From Paraburkholderia caribensis (GTDB taxonomy: Bacteria; Pseudomonadota; Gammaproteobacteria; Burkholderiales; Burkholderiaceae): 64,000 nt of DNA. The notes under the pieces were generated by a model, which saw only the letters and a program-made list of their open reading frames with translations, did no database searches and was not told the DNA's origin. The translations under genes were made by a program, and so were the position numbers. This document shows, piece after piece, positions 8,466 through 17,876 of this stretch. How positions within the stretch are numbered: the stretch's first letter is position 1; the number at the start of each line of letters is the position of its first letter. The stretch spans positions 2,294,001 to 2,358,000 of the forward strand of contig NZ_CP026101.1 of NCBI RefSeq assembly GCF_002902945.1, written 5' to 3'.

Positions 8466-11189
8466 TCACCTTTCCCAAGGCGCCGCCCTGCCATCACGAT
8501 GACAGCCATACCGCGCCAGCGCCTCCTCAACCACACCGCGCGCAACCGCGCCCTCCTCGGCAAGTGCCTTCAACGCCGCAATCACAATCGACGCACGATC
8601 CACCTCGAAGAAAGCCCGCAGTGCCGCACGCGTATCGCTGCGCCCAAACCCATCCGTCCCAAGCGTCACATAACGACGCGACACAAAAGCGCGAATCAGC
8701 TCGGGCACGGCCCGCACGTAATCGGTTGCGGCAATCACCGGACCGCGCGATGCGGCCAGCGCAGACGTCACATACGGCGTCCCCGTTCCGTGATCGCCGA
8801 ACAAACGCTCGGCCCGCTCCGACGCGACGCCATCGCGATGCAACTCGGTGAAACTCGTCACGCTCCACACGGCAGCGTCGATATTCCAGTCGTCCTTCAA
8901 CATGCGCGCAGCCGCCTGCACTTCGCCGAGTATCGCGCCCGAGCCCAGCAACTGGACCTGCGCGGTCTCCAGCGAAGCGACATCAAGCGCATACATGCCT
9001 TTCAGCACACCTTCGCGCACGCGATCAACAGAATCCGCAGGCAATGAAGGCTGCGCGTAGTTCTCGTTCGTGACCGTCAGGTAATAGAACACGTCGCGCT
9101 GCCGCCCGATCATCTCCTGCATGCCTTCGTCGACGATCATCGCCACTTCATACGCAAACGCTGGGTCGTACGCCCGGCAGTTCGGCACCGTCGATGCCGC
9201 AAGATGGCTCGTGCCGTCCTGATGCTGCAAGCCTTCGCCGCCAAGCGTCGTCTTGCCCGCCGTCGCGCCGATCAGGAAACCCCGCGCGCGCTGATCGGCG
9301 GCCGCCCAGATCAGATCGCCGATGCGCTGAAAGCCGAACATCGAGTAGTAGATATAGAACGGCAGCATCGGCAGATCGTGCACGCTGTACGATGTCGCCG
9401 CCGCGATCCACGACGACACCGCGCCCGCCTCCGAAATCCCCTCTTCGAGAATCTGCCCGCCCGTGTCCTCGCGGTAGTAGAGCATCGAGCCCATGTCTTC
9501 CGGCTCGTACAACTGGCCGAGCGGCGAATAGATGCCGACCTGGCGGAACAGGTTCGCCATGCCGAAGGTGCGCGCCTCGTCGGCGACCACGGGCACGACG
9601 CGGGGCCCGAGCGACGCATCCTTCAACAGACTGCCGAGCATCCGCACGATCGCCATCGTCGTCGACATCTCCTTGCCGTTCGCGTCCAGCGCGAATTGCC
9701 CCCAGGAAGACAGCGCAGGCACGGTCGGTGTCTGCGATGCCGCTTTCCGCCTTCTGGGCAGATAGCCTCCCAAGGCAGCCCGGCGTGCATGCAGGTACTG
9801 CATTTCCGGGCTGTTTTCCGCTGGCTTGTAGAACTTGAGCTGCTCGACGTCGCTATCGGACAACGGCAGACGAAAGCGGTCGCGGAACGCCTTCAACTGT
9901 TCGACGTCGAGCTTCTTCTGCTGGTGCGTCGTCATGCGCCCCTGGCCGATCGCGCCCATGCCGAAGCCCTTCATCGTCTTCGCGAGTATCACGGTGGGCT
10001 GGCCGATGTGCTTCAGCGCGCGGTCATACGCAGCATGCAGCTTGCGCACGTCGTGGCCGCCGCGCCGCAAGCGGTCGATATCGTCGTTGCTCAGATGCGC
10101 GGCGAGCGCGGCCAGCTCCGGGTTCTGCCCGAAGAAGCGCTCGCGGTTGTAGGCGCCGTCGTTGGCCGAGAAGGTCTGGAACTGGCCGTCCACCGTGTGC
10201 GCGAACGCGCGCAACAAGGCGCCCGTGCGGTCGCGCGCAAACAGGCCATCCCAGTCCGAGCCCCATACCACCTTGATGACGTTCCAGCCCGCACCCGTGA
10301 ACTGCGCTTCGAGTTCGTCGATGATGCGGCCGTTGCTGCGCACCGGACCGTCGAGCCGCTGCAGATTGCAGTTGATCACGAACACGAGGTTGTCGAGCCC
10401 TTCGCGCGCCGCCAGTGACAAGGCGCCGATCGATTCCGGCTCGTCCATCTCGCCGTCGCCGAAGAAGCCCCACACCTTGCGGCCTTCCGTCTTCTGCAGG
10501 CCGCGGTTTTGCAGGTAGCGCATGAAGCGCGCCTGGTAAATCGAGTTGATGGGACCGATGCCCATCGAGCCCGTCGGGAACTGCCAGAAGTCCGGCATCA
10601 GCCACGGATGCGGATACGAACACAGCCCCGGCCCCGCGATCTCGCGGCGGTAGTGTTCGAGATGCGTCTCGTCGAGAAAGCCTTCGAGAAAGGCACGCGC
10701 ATACACACCCGGCGACGAATGCGGCTGGAAATAGACGAGATCGCCGCCATGCCCGCCCGGGCTTTGACTCGCGGCGCGGAAGAAATGATTGAAGCCCACT
10801 TCGAACAGATCGGCCGCCGACGCGTAGCTCGCGATATGCCCGCCCAGTTCGCCATACGCGCGATTGGCCCGCACCACCATCGCGAGCGCGTTCCAGCGCA
10901 ACGCAGCGGCGAGCTTTTCCTCGGTGTCGAGGTCGCCCGGATATGGCGGCTGCTGATCGACGGAAATCGTGTTCGCGTACGGCGTGACGTTCGCGCGCGC
11001 CGTCGCGACGCCATTGCCCAGCGCATGCGCGGCCAGCCGGTCGAACAGATATTGCGCGCGTTCGAGGCCGACGTGCTGGACGACGCCATCGAGCGCAGCC
11101 AGCCATTCGGCCGTCTCCTGCGGATCGCTGTCGATGCGAGCTTGAGTGAGGGCAAGAACGGGGCGGGCACCGCTCGATAAGTCCGTCAT
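8466..11189 (-). CDS. Pyruvate dehydrogenase-type E1 (AceE/MdeB-like 2-oxoacid dehydrogenase E1)
   Basis: A 907-residue homodimeric-type E1. The thiamine-diphosphate motif is FFGDGEMDEPESIGAL to FVINCNLQRLDGPVR (near residues 245-280), and the transketolase-like half carries YYREDTGGQILEEG. E1 decarboxylates a 2-oxoacid and passes the acyl group to an E2. No E2 (aceF) or E3 gene is nearby, unlike the usual aceEF operon, and an Lrp/AsnC regulator is divergent. This recalls Pseudomonas MdeB, an E1 paralogue linked to 2-oxobutyrate from methionine breakdown and controlled by the Lrp-type MdeR. I therefore read it as a paralogue for a branched or short 2-oxoacid rather than the housekeeping enzyme. 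GGAG precedes the ATG. Confidence 0.88.
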   Translation of the reverse strand: MTDLSSGARPVLALTQARIDSDPQETAEWLAALDGVVQHVGLERAQYLFDRLAAHALGNGVATARANVTPYANTISVDQQPPYPGDLDTEEKLAAALRWNALAMVVRANRAYGELGGHIASYASAADLFEVGFNHFFRAASQSPGGHGGDLVYFQPHSSPGVYARAFLEGFLDETHLEHYRREIAGPGLCSYPHPWLMPDFWQFPTGSMGIGPINSIYQARFMRYLQNRGLQKTEGRKVWGFFGDGEMDEPESIGALSLAAREGLDNLVFVINCNLQRLDGPVRSNGRIIDELEAQFTGAGWNVIKVVWGSDWDGLFARDRTGALLRAFAHTVDGQFQTFSANDGAYNRERFFGQNPELAALAAHLSNDDIDRLRRGGHDVRKLHAAYDRALKHIGQPTVILAKTMKGFGMGAIGQGRMTTHQQKKLDVEQLKAFRDRFRLPLSDSDVEQLKFYKPAENSPEMQYLHARRAALGGYLPRRRKAASQTPTVPALSSWGQFALDANGKEMSTTMAIVRMLGSLLKDASLGPRVVPVVADEARTFGMANLFRQVGIYSPLGQLYEPEDMGSMLYYREDTGGQILEEGISEAGAVSSWIAAATSYSVHDLPMLPFYIYYSMFGFQRIGDLIWAAADQRARGFLIGATAGKTTLGGEGLQHQDGTSHLAASTVPNCRAYDPAFAYEVAMIVDEGMQEMIGRQRDVFYYLTVTNENYAQPSLPADSVDRVREGVLKGMYALDVASLETAQVQLLGSGAILGEVQAAARMLKDDWNIDAAVWSVTSFTELHRDGVASERAERLFGDHGTGTPYVTSALAASRGPVIAATDYVRAVPELIRAFVSRRYVTLGTDGFGRSDTRAALRAFFEVDRASIVIAALKALAEEGAVARGVVEEALARYGCHRDGRAAPWER

Positions 11190-11347
11190 GGCACAACTCC
11201 GGCTGAAAACGTGGCGTGAAAACGACTCGGAAACGTGTAATCAGCTTACCCATGTATCCGCAAAATGTGCGTCTCTTTTGCTTGCGCCAGCGCTTTCAGA
11301 TAGTGTATTTATTCCGGTAAATCGGCCTTACGTGGAATGTTTACACC

Positions 11348-11887
11348 ATGAGCTCAGAAGCAAGACCGGCCGCGCGGCGGCTGGACCGCATCGACATCGC
11401 GATCCTGCAGCAGTTGCAGCAGAACGCGCGCATTACCAACGCGGAGCTGGCGCGCGCCGTCAATCTGTCGCCGACGCCCTGCTTCAACCGCGTGCGCGCG
11501 CTCGAAAAGCTCGGGCTGTTCCGTCAGCAGGTGACGCTGCTCGACGCCGGGGCGCTCGGGCTGCGCATCAACGTGTTCATTCAGGTGAGCCTCGAAAAGC
11601 AGGTCGAAGATGCCCTGCGCCGCTTCGAACAGGAAGTCGGCGAACGCCCCGAGGTGATGGAGTGCTATCTGATGACGGGCGACGCCGACTATCTGCTGCG
11701 CGTCGTCGTGCCCGACATGCAGAGCCTGGAACGGTTCATCGTGCAGTGGCTGACCAAGATTCCCGGCGTGTCGAACATCCGTTCGAGCTTCGCGCTCAAG
11801 CAGGTACGCTACAAAACGGCGTTGCCGCTGCCTGTCGCAGGCCTGACGCTGCCCACGGAAGATGACACGCCGCGCGAGTGGGCGTGA
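11348..11887 (+). CDS. Lrp/AsnC-family transcriptional regulator
   Basis: A 179-residue regulator with an N-terminal winged helix (LDRIDIAILQQLQQNARITNAEL... SPTPCFNRVRALEKLG) and a C-terminal RAM ligand-binding domain (MECYLMTGDADYLLRVV). It is divergent from the E1 gene 158 bases away and most likely controls it in response to an amino acid. In Pseudomonas an Lrp-type regulator (MdeR) controls the E1-like mdeB. Confidence 0.92.
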   Translation: MSSEARPAARRLDRIDIAILQQLQQNARITNAELARAVNLSPTPCFNRVRALEKLGLFRQQVTLLDAGALGLRINVFIQVSLEKQVEDALRRFEQEVGERPEVMECYLMTGDADYLLRVVVPDMQSLERFIVQWLTKIPGVSNIRSSFALKQVRYKTALPLPVAGLTLPTEDDTPREWA

Positions 11888-11913
11888 TCTCGACCACCCG
11901 CGCGCCGCATTGA

Positions 11914-13548
11914 CTAGCGTGGCGGCGTCACGCGCTCGCGCAGTTCGCGCCGGATGACCTTGCCTGTCGCCGTCATCGGCAACGCGTCGACGAAATGGAT
12001 CGCGCGCGGATACTCGTGCGCGGCGAGATGCGTTTTCACGTGCAGCTGCAGCGTCTGCACGAGTGCGTCGCTCGCCTGATAGCCGGGGTTCAGCACCACG
12101 AACGCGGTGACGATCTCCGTGCGCTGCGCGTCGGGCGCGCCGACCACGGCCGCCATGCGCACGGCCGGATGACGCAGCAGACAGTCTTCGATCGGCGCGG
12201 GTCCGATCCGGTAACCGGCGCTCGTGATCACGTCGTCATCGCGGCCAACGAAGCGGATGAAGCCGTCCGCATCCATCAGTCCCATGTCGCCCGTCAGCAG
12301 CCAGTCGCCGCGAAACTTGTCGCGCGTGGCGGACTCGTTGCGCCAGTAGCCGAGGAACATCACCGGGTCCGGCGCATGAATCGCGATGTTGCCGGGCTCG
12401 CCGCGCGGCACGGTGTGCCCGGCGTCGTCGACGATGGCTACACGATGGCCCGGCACCACCTTGCCGATCGACCCGAAACACGGGTCGAACAGCGTCGCAC
12501 ATGACGACACGACCACATTGCATTCGGTCTGCCCGTAGAACTCGTTGATCGTCACGCCGAGCGCGCGCCGTCCCCATTCGATCAGCTCCGCGCCGAGCGA
12601 TTCGCCGCCGCTCGCCACCGCGCGCAGCGAGAGTTTCCAACGCTCGGGATGTTCGACGGCGCGCATCATCTTGAGCGCCGTCGGCGGCAGGAACGTATGC
12701 GTGACGGCATGACGCTGCATCAGATCGAACGCGGCCTCGCCGTCGAACTTCTCGAAGCGCCGCGCCAGCACGGCCACGCCGTGATGCCACGACGGCAGCA
12801 GTACATCGAACAGCCCGCCGATCCACGCCCAGTCGGCGGGCGTCCACATCAGGCGCGCGTCGTTCGGGAAAAACGCTTGCGGCATCTCCACGCCGGGCAG
12901 ATGGCCGAGCAGCACGCGATGCGCGTGCAACGCGCCCTTCGGCTTGCCCGTCGTGCCGGACGTGTAGATGATGACGGCGGGGTCGTCGGCGGCCGTCGGT
13001 TCCGCGTCGAAGGCAGCGGGCGATTCGTCGAGCGCCGACCAGAACGATTCGACCTGCAACGCGGTATCCGCATGCTCGGCGTCGACGCAGAAGATCGAAC
13101 GCAATTCGGGCAGGCTCGCACGCACCGAGGCGATTTTCTGCGCACCGCCCAGGTCCGTCACGAGCGCGACGGCGCCGCTATCGGACAGACGGTATTGCAG
13201 CGCGTCGGGACCGAACAGCGCGAAGAGCGGCACCGCGATCGCACCGCACTTGTAGACGGCGAGATGCGCAAGCGCCGTCTCCACCGATTGCGCGAGAAAG
13301 ATGCCGACACGGTCGCCCTTCTTCACGCCGCTGCGGCGCAGAGCATTGGCGAAGCGGTCGGACAGCGACTTGAGCTGGTCGAAGCTGTAGCGCGTTGCTT
13401 GCCCGTCGCGCGTCTCGCAGATCAACGCAAGACGGCCGCTGCCGTCGGCCCATTTGTCGCATGCATCGATGCCGATGTTGTACTGCGGCGGAATGCGCCA
13501 TTCGAACGCGGCGACGAGGCCGTCGTAGGTGTCAGCGGCGGGAAGCAT
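11914..13548 (-). CDS. Medium-chain acyl-CoA synthetase-like AMP-binding enzyme
   Basis: A 544-residue adenylate-forming ligase. The AMP-binding motif IIYTSGTTGKPKGALH lies near residues 190-210, followed by EFYGQTECN, LTGDMGLMDADGF, and the C-terminal catalytic lysine motif MTATGKVIRRELR. It resembles the AcsM-type acyl-CoA synthetases that activate short to medium acids. It is convergent with the Lrp gene and reads toward it. AGGAG sits upstream of the ATG. The substrate is unknown; a product of 2-oxoacid metabolism is possible given the neighbour. Confidence 0.88.
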   Translation of the reverse strand: MLPAADTYDGLVAAFEWRIPPQYNIGIDACDKWADGSGRLALICETRDGQATRYSFDQLKSLSDRFANALRRSGVKKGDRVGIFLAQSVETALAHLAVYKCGAIAVPLFALFGPDALQYRLSDSGAVALVTDLGGAQKIASVRASLPELRSIFCVDAEHADTALQVESFWSALDESPAAFDAEPTAADDPAVIIYTSGTTGKPKGALHAHRVLLGHLPGVEMPQAFFPNDARLMWTPADWAWIGGLFDVLLPSWHHGVAVLARRFEKFDGEAAFDLMQRHAVTHTFLPPTALKMMRAVEHPERWKLSLRAVASGGESLGAELIEWGRRALGVTINEFYGQTECNVVVSSCATLFDPCFGSIGKVVPGHRVAIVDDAGHTVPRGEPGNIAIHAPDPVMFLGYWRNESATRDKFRGDWLLTGDMGLMDADGFIRFVGRDDDVITSAGYRIGPAPIEDCLLRHPAVRMAAVVGAPDAQRTEIVTAFVVLNPGYQASDALVQTLQLHVKTHLAAHEYPRAIHFVDALPMTATGKVIRRELRERVTPPR

Positions 13549-13632
13549 CCGGTGTCTCCTGAGTAGTGGGCATGCGCCGGTACGCGCCCGCCCATGCTAC
13601 TCCGCAAGCCAGGCCTGCGGCGCGTACGCGCC

Positions 13633-14163
13633 TCACTCGACGCGCTTCGACGACTCGTCTTGTGCAGGCACGTCGTGCGTGTAAGGCGGCACGAGCGGCT
13701 TGATCATCCGCACGCCGCCGAGGATGGCGAGCGCGATCACCGTGCTGAGAATGGCGGTCGCTTCGCGCCCGAGCCCCGCTGCGACGCCGACGCCCGCCGC
13801 GAGCCAGAGACTCGCGGCTGTCGTCAGTCCGCGCACTTCCCGCTGCGCACTGAGCTTGATGATGGCGCCCGCGCCGAGAAAGCCGATGCCCGATACCAGG
13901 CCCTGCAACACGCGGCTCATGTTGTCCTGCGAAAACCCCGCCTGCAACGGCACGAGCACGAACAGCGCCGAACCCGTGGCGACCAGCATGTGCGTGCGCA
14001 GGCCCGCGTCGCGCCCCGCCATTTCGCGCTCGAAGCCCAGCGCGCCACCCAGCAGCAGCGCGAGTCCAAGCCGCATCACGACCTGCGTGATCGCCTTGAC
14101 GTCGTTCAGATCCGAGAACTCCCGGGCCATCGTCAACCAGACTTCATGCCACCATCCGCCCAT
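13633..14163 (-). CDS. MgtC/SapB family membrane protein
   Basis: A 176-residue membrane protein with the MgtC signature: LLLGGALGFEREMAGRDAGL and RTHMLVATGSALF near residues 30-65, then four further hydrophobic segments (LVSGIGFLGAGAII, GLTTAASLWLAAGVG). MgtC proteins modulate membrane ATP synthase or magnesium homeostasis in several pathogens. This one lacks the long C-terminal domain, so it belongs to the short type. The ATG at 14163 follows a strong GGAGGGGGG ribosome binding site. An upstream start at 14217 would add an unlikely basic tail. Confidence 0.88.
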   Translation of the reverse strand: MGGWWHEVWLTMAREFSDLNDVKAITQVVMRLGLALLLGGALGFEREMAGRDAGLRTHMLVATGSALFVLVPLQAGFSQDNMSRVLQGLVSGIGFLGAGAIIKLSAQREVRGLTTAASLWLAAGVGVAAGLGREATAILSTVIALAILGGVRMIKPLVPPYTHDVPAQDESSKRVE

Positions 14164-14336
14164 GCCCCCCTCCTCTCGGCACGACAACGCTCGTGCTATG
14201 CCCTTGCGGGAAAGCATAATGTAATGTCATCGAGTGCCGCCGGATAGCGGGACGGGCACACTGAACCCCACTACAGTTTTTTTCAGTTGCCTGTTGCGGT
14301 CCTCGCCCGCGACAATGCGCCAACCGTGGGAGGACT

Positions 14337-14609
14337 ATGAAGAAGTGCATTCTGCTCGCCGGAATTGGCGTGCTTGCCGCGTGTACCGCGGTATCGGGCG
14401 TGGACAGAAAGCAGAACGGCTATCTCTCGGTCACGAGTCGCGGGCGCATCAGCCTGATTTCGTGGAATAGCGTCCGCAACGCGGGGATCAAGCATGCAAA
14501 GGCGTATTGCCGCGAACAGAACAAGGAACTGCACACCGTCGAGATCCACACGAACGGCGTGCGCAGCGCAGGCACTCAGAGTGTCGAAGTGGTGTTCGAG
14601 TGCATCTGA
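14337..14609 (+). CDS. Small predicted lipoprotein
   Basis: A 90-residue protein with a lipoprotein signal peptide: MKKCILLAGIGVLAAC places the lipobox cysteine at residue 16. The mature part carries two cysteines (AKAYCREQN and VVFECI) and a short beta-rich region. A GGGAGG site precedes the ATG. Function unknown; probably periplasm-facing and anchored in a membrane. Confidence 0.8.
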   Translation: MKKCILLAGIGVLAACTAVSGVDRKQNGYLSVTSRGRISLISWNSVRNAGIKHAKAYCREQNKELHTVEIHTNGVRSAGTQSVEVVFECI

Positions 14610-14654
14610 TGAAATGATGCAGGGCTCGCCTGATGGTGCGATGCACGGCAACGC

Positions 14655-15026
14655 TCAGTGCGTGCCGGCTTCGTCCGCGACCGTGTCGCCGAAACGGCTC
14701 GCGACGAACGCGCGCATCGCGGCGATCAACGGCGATTCGCCGACCTGCTCGATGGTGCTCGCACCCGCGGGAACCGACCCTGTCCATGACGCGCGATCGC
14801 CCGCCGCGGCCGGCACGAGATGGATTCTCGCCCGTTCGATGATCGGGCCGCATTGCGCCCAGTCCGTGGAAGGCGCGAACGCGGCTTCGAGCGCGCCCGC
14901 GGGATCGCCGTCGCAGGCGGGCTCCTCGATCCAGCAGAAGCCGTCGTCGACGCGCGGCTTCGGCAGATTGTCCGCCCGGGCGACCCAGTAATCGAGTAAC
15001 GCGCCTTCCAGCTCTGAAACTCTCAT
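14655..15026 (-). CDS. NinX-like protein (DUF2591)
   Basis: A 123-residue protein opening MRVSELEGALLDYWVARA, the pattern of the phage NinX/DUF2591 family. The tail GESPLIAAMRAFVASRFG is also typical. The family is named from lambdoid phages, but no other phage gene is nearby, so it looks like a domesticated chromosomal copy. The start at 15026 is set by GAGGAG eight bases upstream; the open frame further upstream is antisense to the next gene. Function unknown. Confidence 0.8.
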   Translation of the reverse strand: MRVSELEGALLDYWVARADNLPKPRVDDGFCWIEEPACDGDPAGALEAAFAPSTDWAQCGPIIERARIHLVPAAAGDRASWTGSVPAGASTIEQVGESPLIAAMRAFVASRFGDTVADEAGTH

Positions 15027-15152
15027 CTCTGCTCCTCGTGGAGATCGTATGTGCTGATCGCAGCATCGATTGTGCATCAAGTTCGTGTTGCGCTTTGTGA
15101 CGCCGCAAGACCGGCTCGCGGCGCCTGACGTCCAACTCAATTGCGAGGCACC

Positions 15153-15920
15153 ATGACGTTCGACTATCGACAGGCAAGTCCGTGCGCAAAACCATCGCCC
15201 AGGCGCTCGCACGCGCTGGCAGCCGTGCTGCTCGGCATTGCCGCGCTGCAGGCCGATGCGGCCGCTGGCCGGACGCGCGCGGCGGCCACGGCGGACCGGC
15301 CGGTCATCATCGACGCGCAAGGCGATTCGACGATGTTCGGCTATCAGACGTCGGACGGTTTCAACAAGTCGTGGCAAACGCCGGACAACCCGCCCGCCCT
15401 GCTTCAGGCCGCGTTGCAGGCCCGCTTCGGCCCGCGTGTGATCGTGCAGAACAACGGCGTGCCGGGCGCGACGCTCGTCGATCGCGAGAAAGGCATCAAC
15501 GGCTATAGCCAGCCGTACGCGCAATGGGCCGCGACGTCGCCGGCACATATCGTGATCGTCAACTTCGCGCTCAACGACGCCGACAATCACGTCAAGGAGC
15601 CGCCTTCCGCGTTTCGAGCGCATCTGATGCGCTTCATCGAAGAGTCGCAAGGCGCGGGCCGGATCGTCGTGCTCGAAGAGCCGAACCCGGTCGACTATTC
15701 CGTGAACAAAAGGATCGTGCCGCGCTATGTCGCTGTCGTCGATGAAATGGCGAAGCATTACCGGCTCGCGTTGATCCGTCAGTATGCGTATATCGGCGCG
15801 ATGCACGACTGGCGTTCGCTGCTGATCGACGGTGTGCATCCAACGGATGCGCTCTATCGGCTCAAGGCCGAACGGCAGCGCGCAGTCGTCGCGCCGATCG
15901 TCGCGAAGCTGGTGGAGTGA
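15153..15920 (+). CDS. SGNH/GDSL-type esterase or hydrolase, exported
   Basis: A 255-residue protein with a twin-basic N terminus and hydrophobic signal peptide (SHALAAVLLGIAALQADAAA). SGNH blocks are visible: IIDAQGDSTMFGY (Ser block), NNGVPGATL (Gly), FALNDADNH (Asn), and DGVHPTDAL (Asp-His pair). The enzyme therefore hydrolyses an ester or acetyl group, probably in the periplasm or outside. GAGG precedes the ATG at 15153, and a TTG four codons earlier is less likely. No obvious operon partner. Confidence 0.88.
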   Translation: MTFDYRQASPCAKPSPRRSHALAAVLLGIAALQADAAAGRTRAAATADRPVIIDAQGDSTMFGYQTSDGFNKSWQTPDNPPALLQAALQARFGPRVIVQNNGVPGATLVDREKGINGYSQPYAQWAATSPAHIVIVNFALNDADNHVKEPPSAFRAHLMRFIEESQGAGRIVVLEEPNPVDYSVNKRIVPRYVAVVDEMAKHYRLALIRQYAYIGAMHDWRSLLIDGVHPTDALYRLKAERQRAVVAPIVAKLVE

Positions 15921-15932
15921 TCCGCCGACGCT

Positions 15933-16220
15933 TCACTCGCCTACCGAAAACGTCTGCTGCGAGGCGACCAGCTTGGGCGGCGGCTCGCATTTGCAGATGC
16001 AAAGGTCGTCGCTCAACGCGGCATGACGGCCATCGGGCGCCGTCATCACTTCGCGCGGGCCGTCGCATCTGATTTTGCCCGTGGTGTTGCACGCGGGGCA
16101 GATCACGTTGTCGCCTTCATGCGCGACGTCGCGGCCTTCGAGTTGGATCGTCGACGACACGGCTTGCACAGTGCCGCTCACCGTCGTCTTGTCGCCGTTC
16201 AGGATCAGATAGCGTTTCAT
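15933..16220 (-). CDS. PAAR-domain protein
   Basis: A 95-residue PAAR protein: MKRYLILNGDKTTVSGTV, then VAHEGDNVICPACNTTGKI and the cysteine-rich tail DDLCICKCEPPPKLVASQ. PAAR proteins cap the VgrG spike of type VI secretion systems and may carry effectors. No VgrG, effector or other T6SS gene is in the window, so this is an orphan copy. There is no strong ribosome binding site. The cysteines may bind a metal, as in other PAAR proteins. Confidence 0.8.
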   Translation of the reverse strand: MKRYLILNGDKTTVSGTVQAVSSTIQLEGRDVAHEGDNVICPACNTTGKIRCDGPREVMTAPDGRHAALSDDLCICKCEPPPKLVASQQTFSVGE

Positions 16221-16424
16221 GATTGAGCGTCTGTTAGAAGCTGCGTGTCTCGAGCGTGAAAGCAGATAACGCGAACGGCGCGCCCGATTTGAAATGAATG
16301 TGCGGATTCTACAAAAAAGCCAATGAATTCACCATCGAATGGATTTAAAGCATACGGCAGGACGCTATATGCATTAAGCATTCGGCATCGTCTTGCTCTT
16401 CAATACGACCACAATAGAAAACTA

Positions 16425-16458
16425 AAAAGCCGTCGAATCGTGTTGAATCCGACGGCTT
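16425..16458 (-). terminator. Rho-independent terminator of the carboxylate operon
   Basis: On the minus strand AAGCCGTCG and GACGGCTT pair around a 17-base centre and are followed by a T-run (TTTTT). It lies 20 bases past the stop of the last operon gene. Confidence 0.75.
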
Positions 16459-16478
16459 GCTAAACGCGAAACACGGGA

Positions 16479-17876
16479 TCATTTCCAGTACGCGAACACC
16501 CCCAACGCCGCCATCACCGTCAACGCGCCGCCAATGCGCGTCGCAATCTGCGCAAACGGCATCAGTTCCATCCGGTTGGCTGCCGTGAGAATCGCCACGT
16601 CCCCCGTTCCGCCGAGACCGCTATGCGTTGCATTGACGATAGCGGCTTCGACGGGATACATGCCGACCAGTCTGCCGACGAAGAAACCCGTCACAGTCAG
16701 CGTGAGCACCGTCGAAACCGCGGTAACGATATTGACCCAATGAAACGCTGTCACGATCTCGCCCCACGGCGTCATCGCGACGCTGATCGCGAACATCAGC
16801 GGATACGTCACGGCCGTCGAGAAAAAGCCGTACATGAAGCGCGCGCCGCCTCGCACGCGCGGCGACACGAGCTGAAACAGCTGCGCCGCGACGACCAGCA
16901 CCAGCATCACGACGGGCGCGGGCCAGCCGAACAGTTGATGACTGAGCACGCCAAGCAGATAGAACGCAATGGCCGTCGAACCCGCCGCCGCGACGGAGCC
17001 GACGTCGAATTCGAACGATGCGGGGCGTTGCGCGATGTCGTCATCGCTGTCACCCGCCCTCGTCAACCGTCCGTTGCCCGTCCATTCGGGCCGGCGCGTG
17101 CCGAGGTAGCTGAGCAGGCCGGCGCAACAGATCGCCGCGATATTGCCGAGCATCACCGCCGACAGCACCTGCGCGAACAGCGGCCCCTGCTCGACGCCCA
17201 TAATCTGCGCGTAGCCCGCCGACAACGGCAGCGCGCCCTCGCCGACGCCGCCCGCCATGATCGGCACGACGACCATGAACAACGCGTGGCGCGCATCGAG
17301 CCCGAGCGCGGTCCCCACAGCGGTGCCGACCAGCGCCGCGGCAACGGAGCCCGCCGCAACGGGAACGAAGATGCGCACGAAGCCTTTGATCAGCATCTGA
17401 CGGTCCATGCTGAGCACACTGCCGACGATGATCGCCGCGATGAACAGATACAGAAAATTCGAAGTCTTCGTGAAGGTCGTCACTGCCTTGACGACGGGCT
17501 CGGGCATCAGCTTGTAGTACACCAGCATCGACGGAATGAAGGCCGCAAAAATCGACGTCGCGCCGATGTGGCGAATCCACGGAATGCGCTTCGCCAGTTC
17601 GGCGCACGTGAAGCCGCCCACCGCGACGAGCGCGATGCCCGTCGGCAGATCCGCTGCGAGCTTGCCTTTCGCCGCCATCGCGCCGAGCACGCCCAGCATC
17701 AGCACGTAGACGGGCAACGGCAACGAACCGATGCGCAGGTCGAACACCCGCCACCACCATTCGACGACGGCATGCGGCGCTTGCGTCCTGCCGCTCGAAG
17801 TAGCGCTCAACGCGGCTTGCGTCGATGATTTCACTGGATGGTCTCCGTTCATTGTTTCGGTGTGCGCCCCGCTCAT
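16479..17876 (-). CDS. 2-hydroxycarboxylate transporter (CitS/CimH type)
   Basis: A 465-residue inner-membrane carrier of the 2-hydroxycarboxylate (CCS) family, with two inverted halves: IMAGGVGEGALPLSAGY in one and NATHSGLGGTGDVAILTA in the other. Those are the family's two GGXG-containing reentrant loops. Members carry citrate, malate or citramalate-like acids with cations or by exchange. It is the last gene of a five-gene operon, and its longest start overlaps the previous stop by four bases. A GTG at 17834 is another possible start. The match to a hydroxy acid supports the pathway inferred for the operon. Confidence 0.88.
   Translation of the reverse strand: MSGAHTETMNGDHPVKSSTQAALSATSSGRTQAPHAVVEWWWRVFDLRIGSLPLPVYVLMLGVLGAMAAKGKLAADLPTGIALVAVGGFTCAELAKRIPWIRHIGATSIFAAFIPSMLVYYKLMPEPVVKAVTTFTKTSNFLYLFIAAIIVGSVLSMDRQMLIKGFVRIFVPVAAGSVAAALVGTAVGTALGLDARHALFMVVVPIMAGGVGEGALPLSAGYAQIMGVEQGPLFAQVLSAVMLGNIAAICCAGLLSYLGTRRPEWTGNGRLTRAGDSDDDIAQRPASFEFDVGSVAAAGSTAIAFYLLGVLSHQLFGWPAPVVMLVLVVAAQLFQLVSPRVRGGARFMYGFFSTAVTYPLMFAISVAMTPWGEIVTAFHWVNIVTAVSTVLTLTVTGFFVGRLVGMYPVEAAIVNATHSGLGGTGDVAILTAANRMELMPFAQIATRIGGALTVMAALGVFAYWK

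Noticed and set aside
15027..15839. N-terminal extension of the NinX-like frame
   Set aside because: It is antisense to the SGNH hydrolase. The true start has its own GAGGAG site at 15026.
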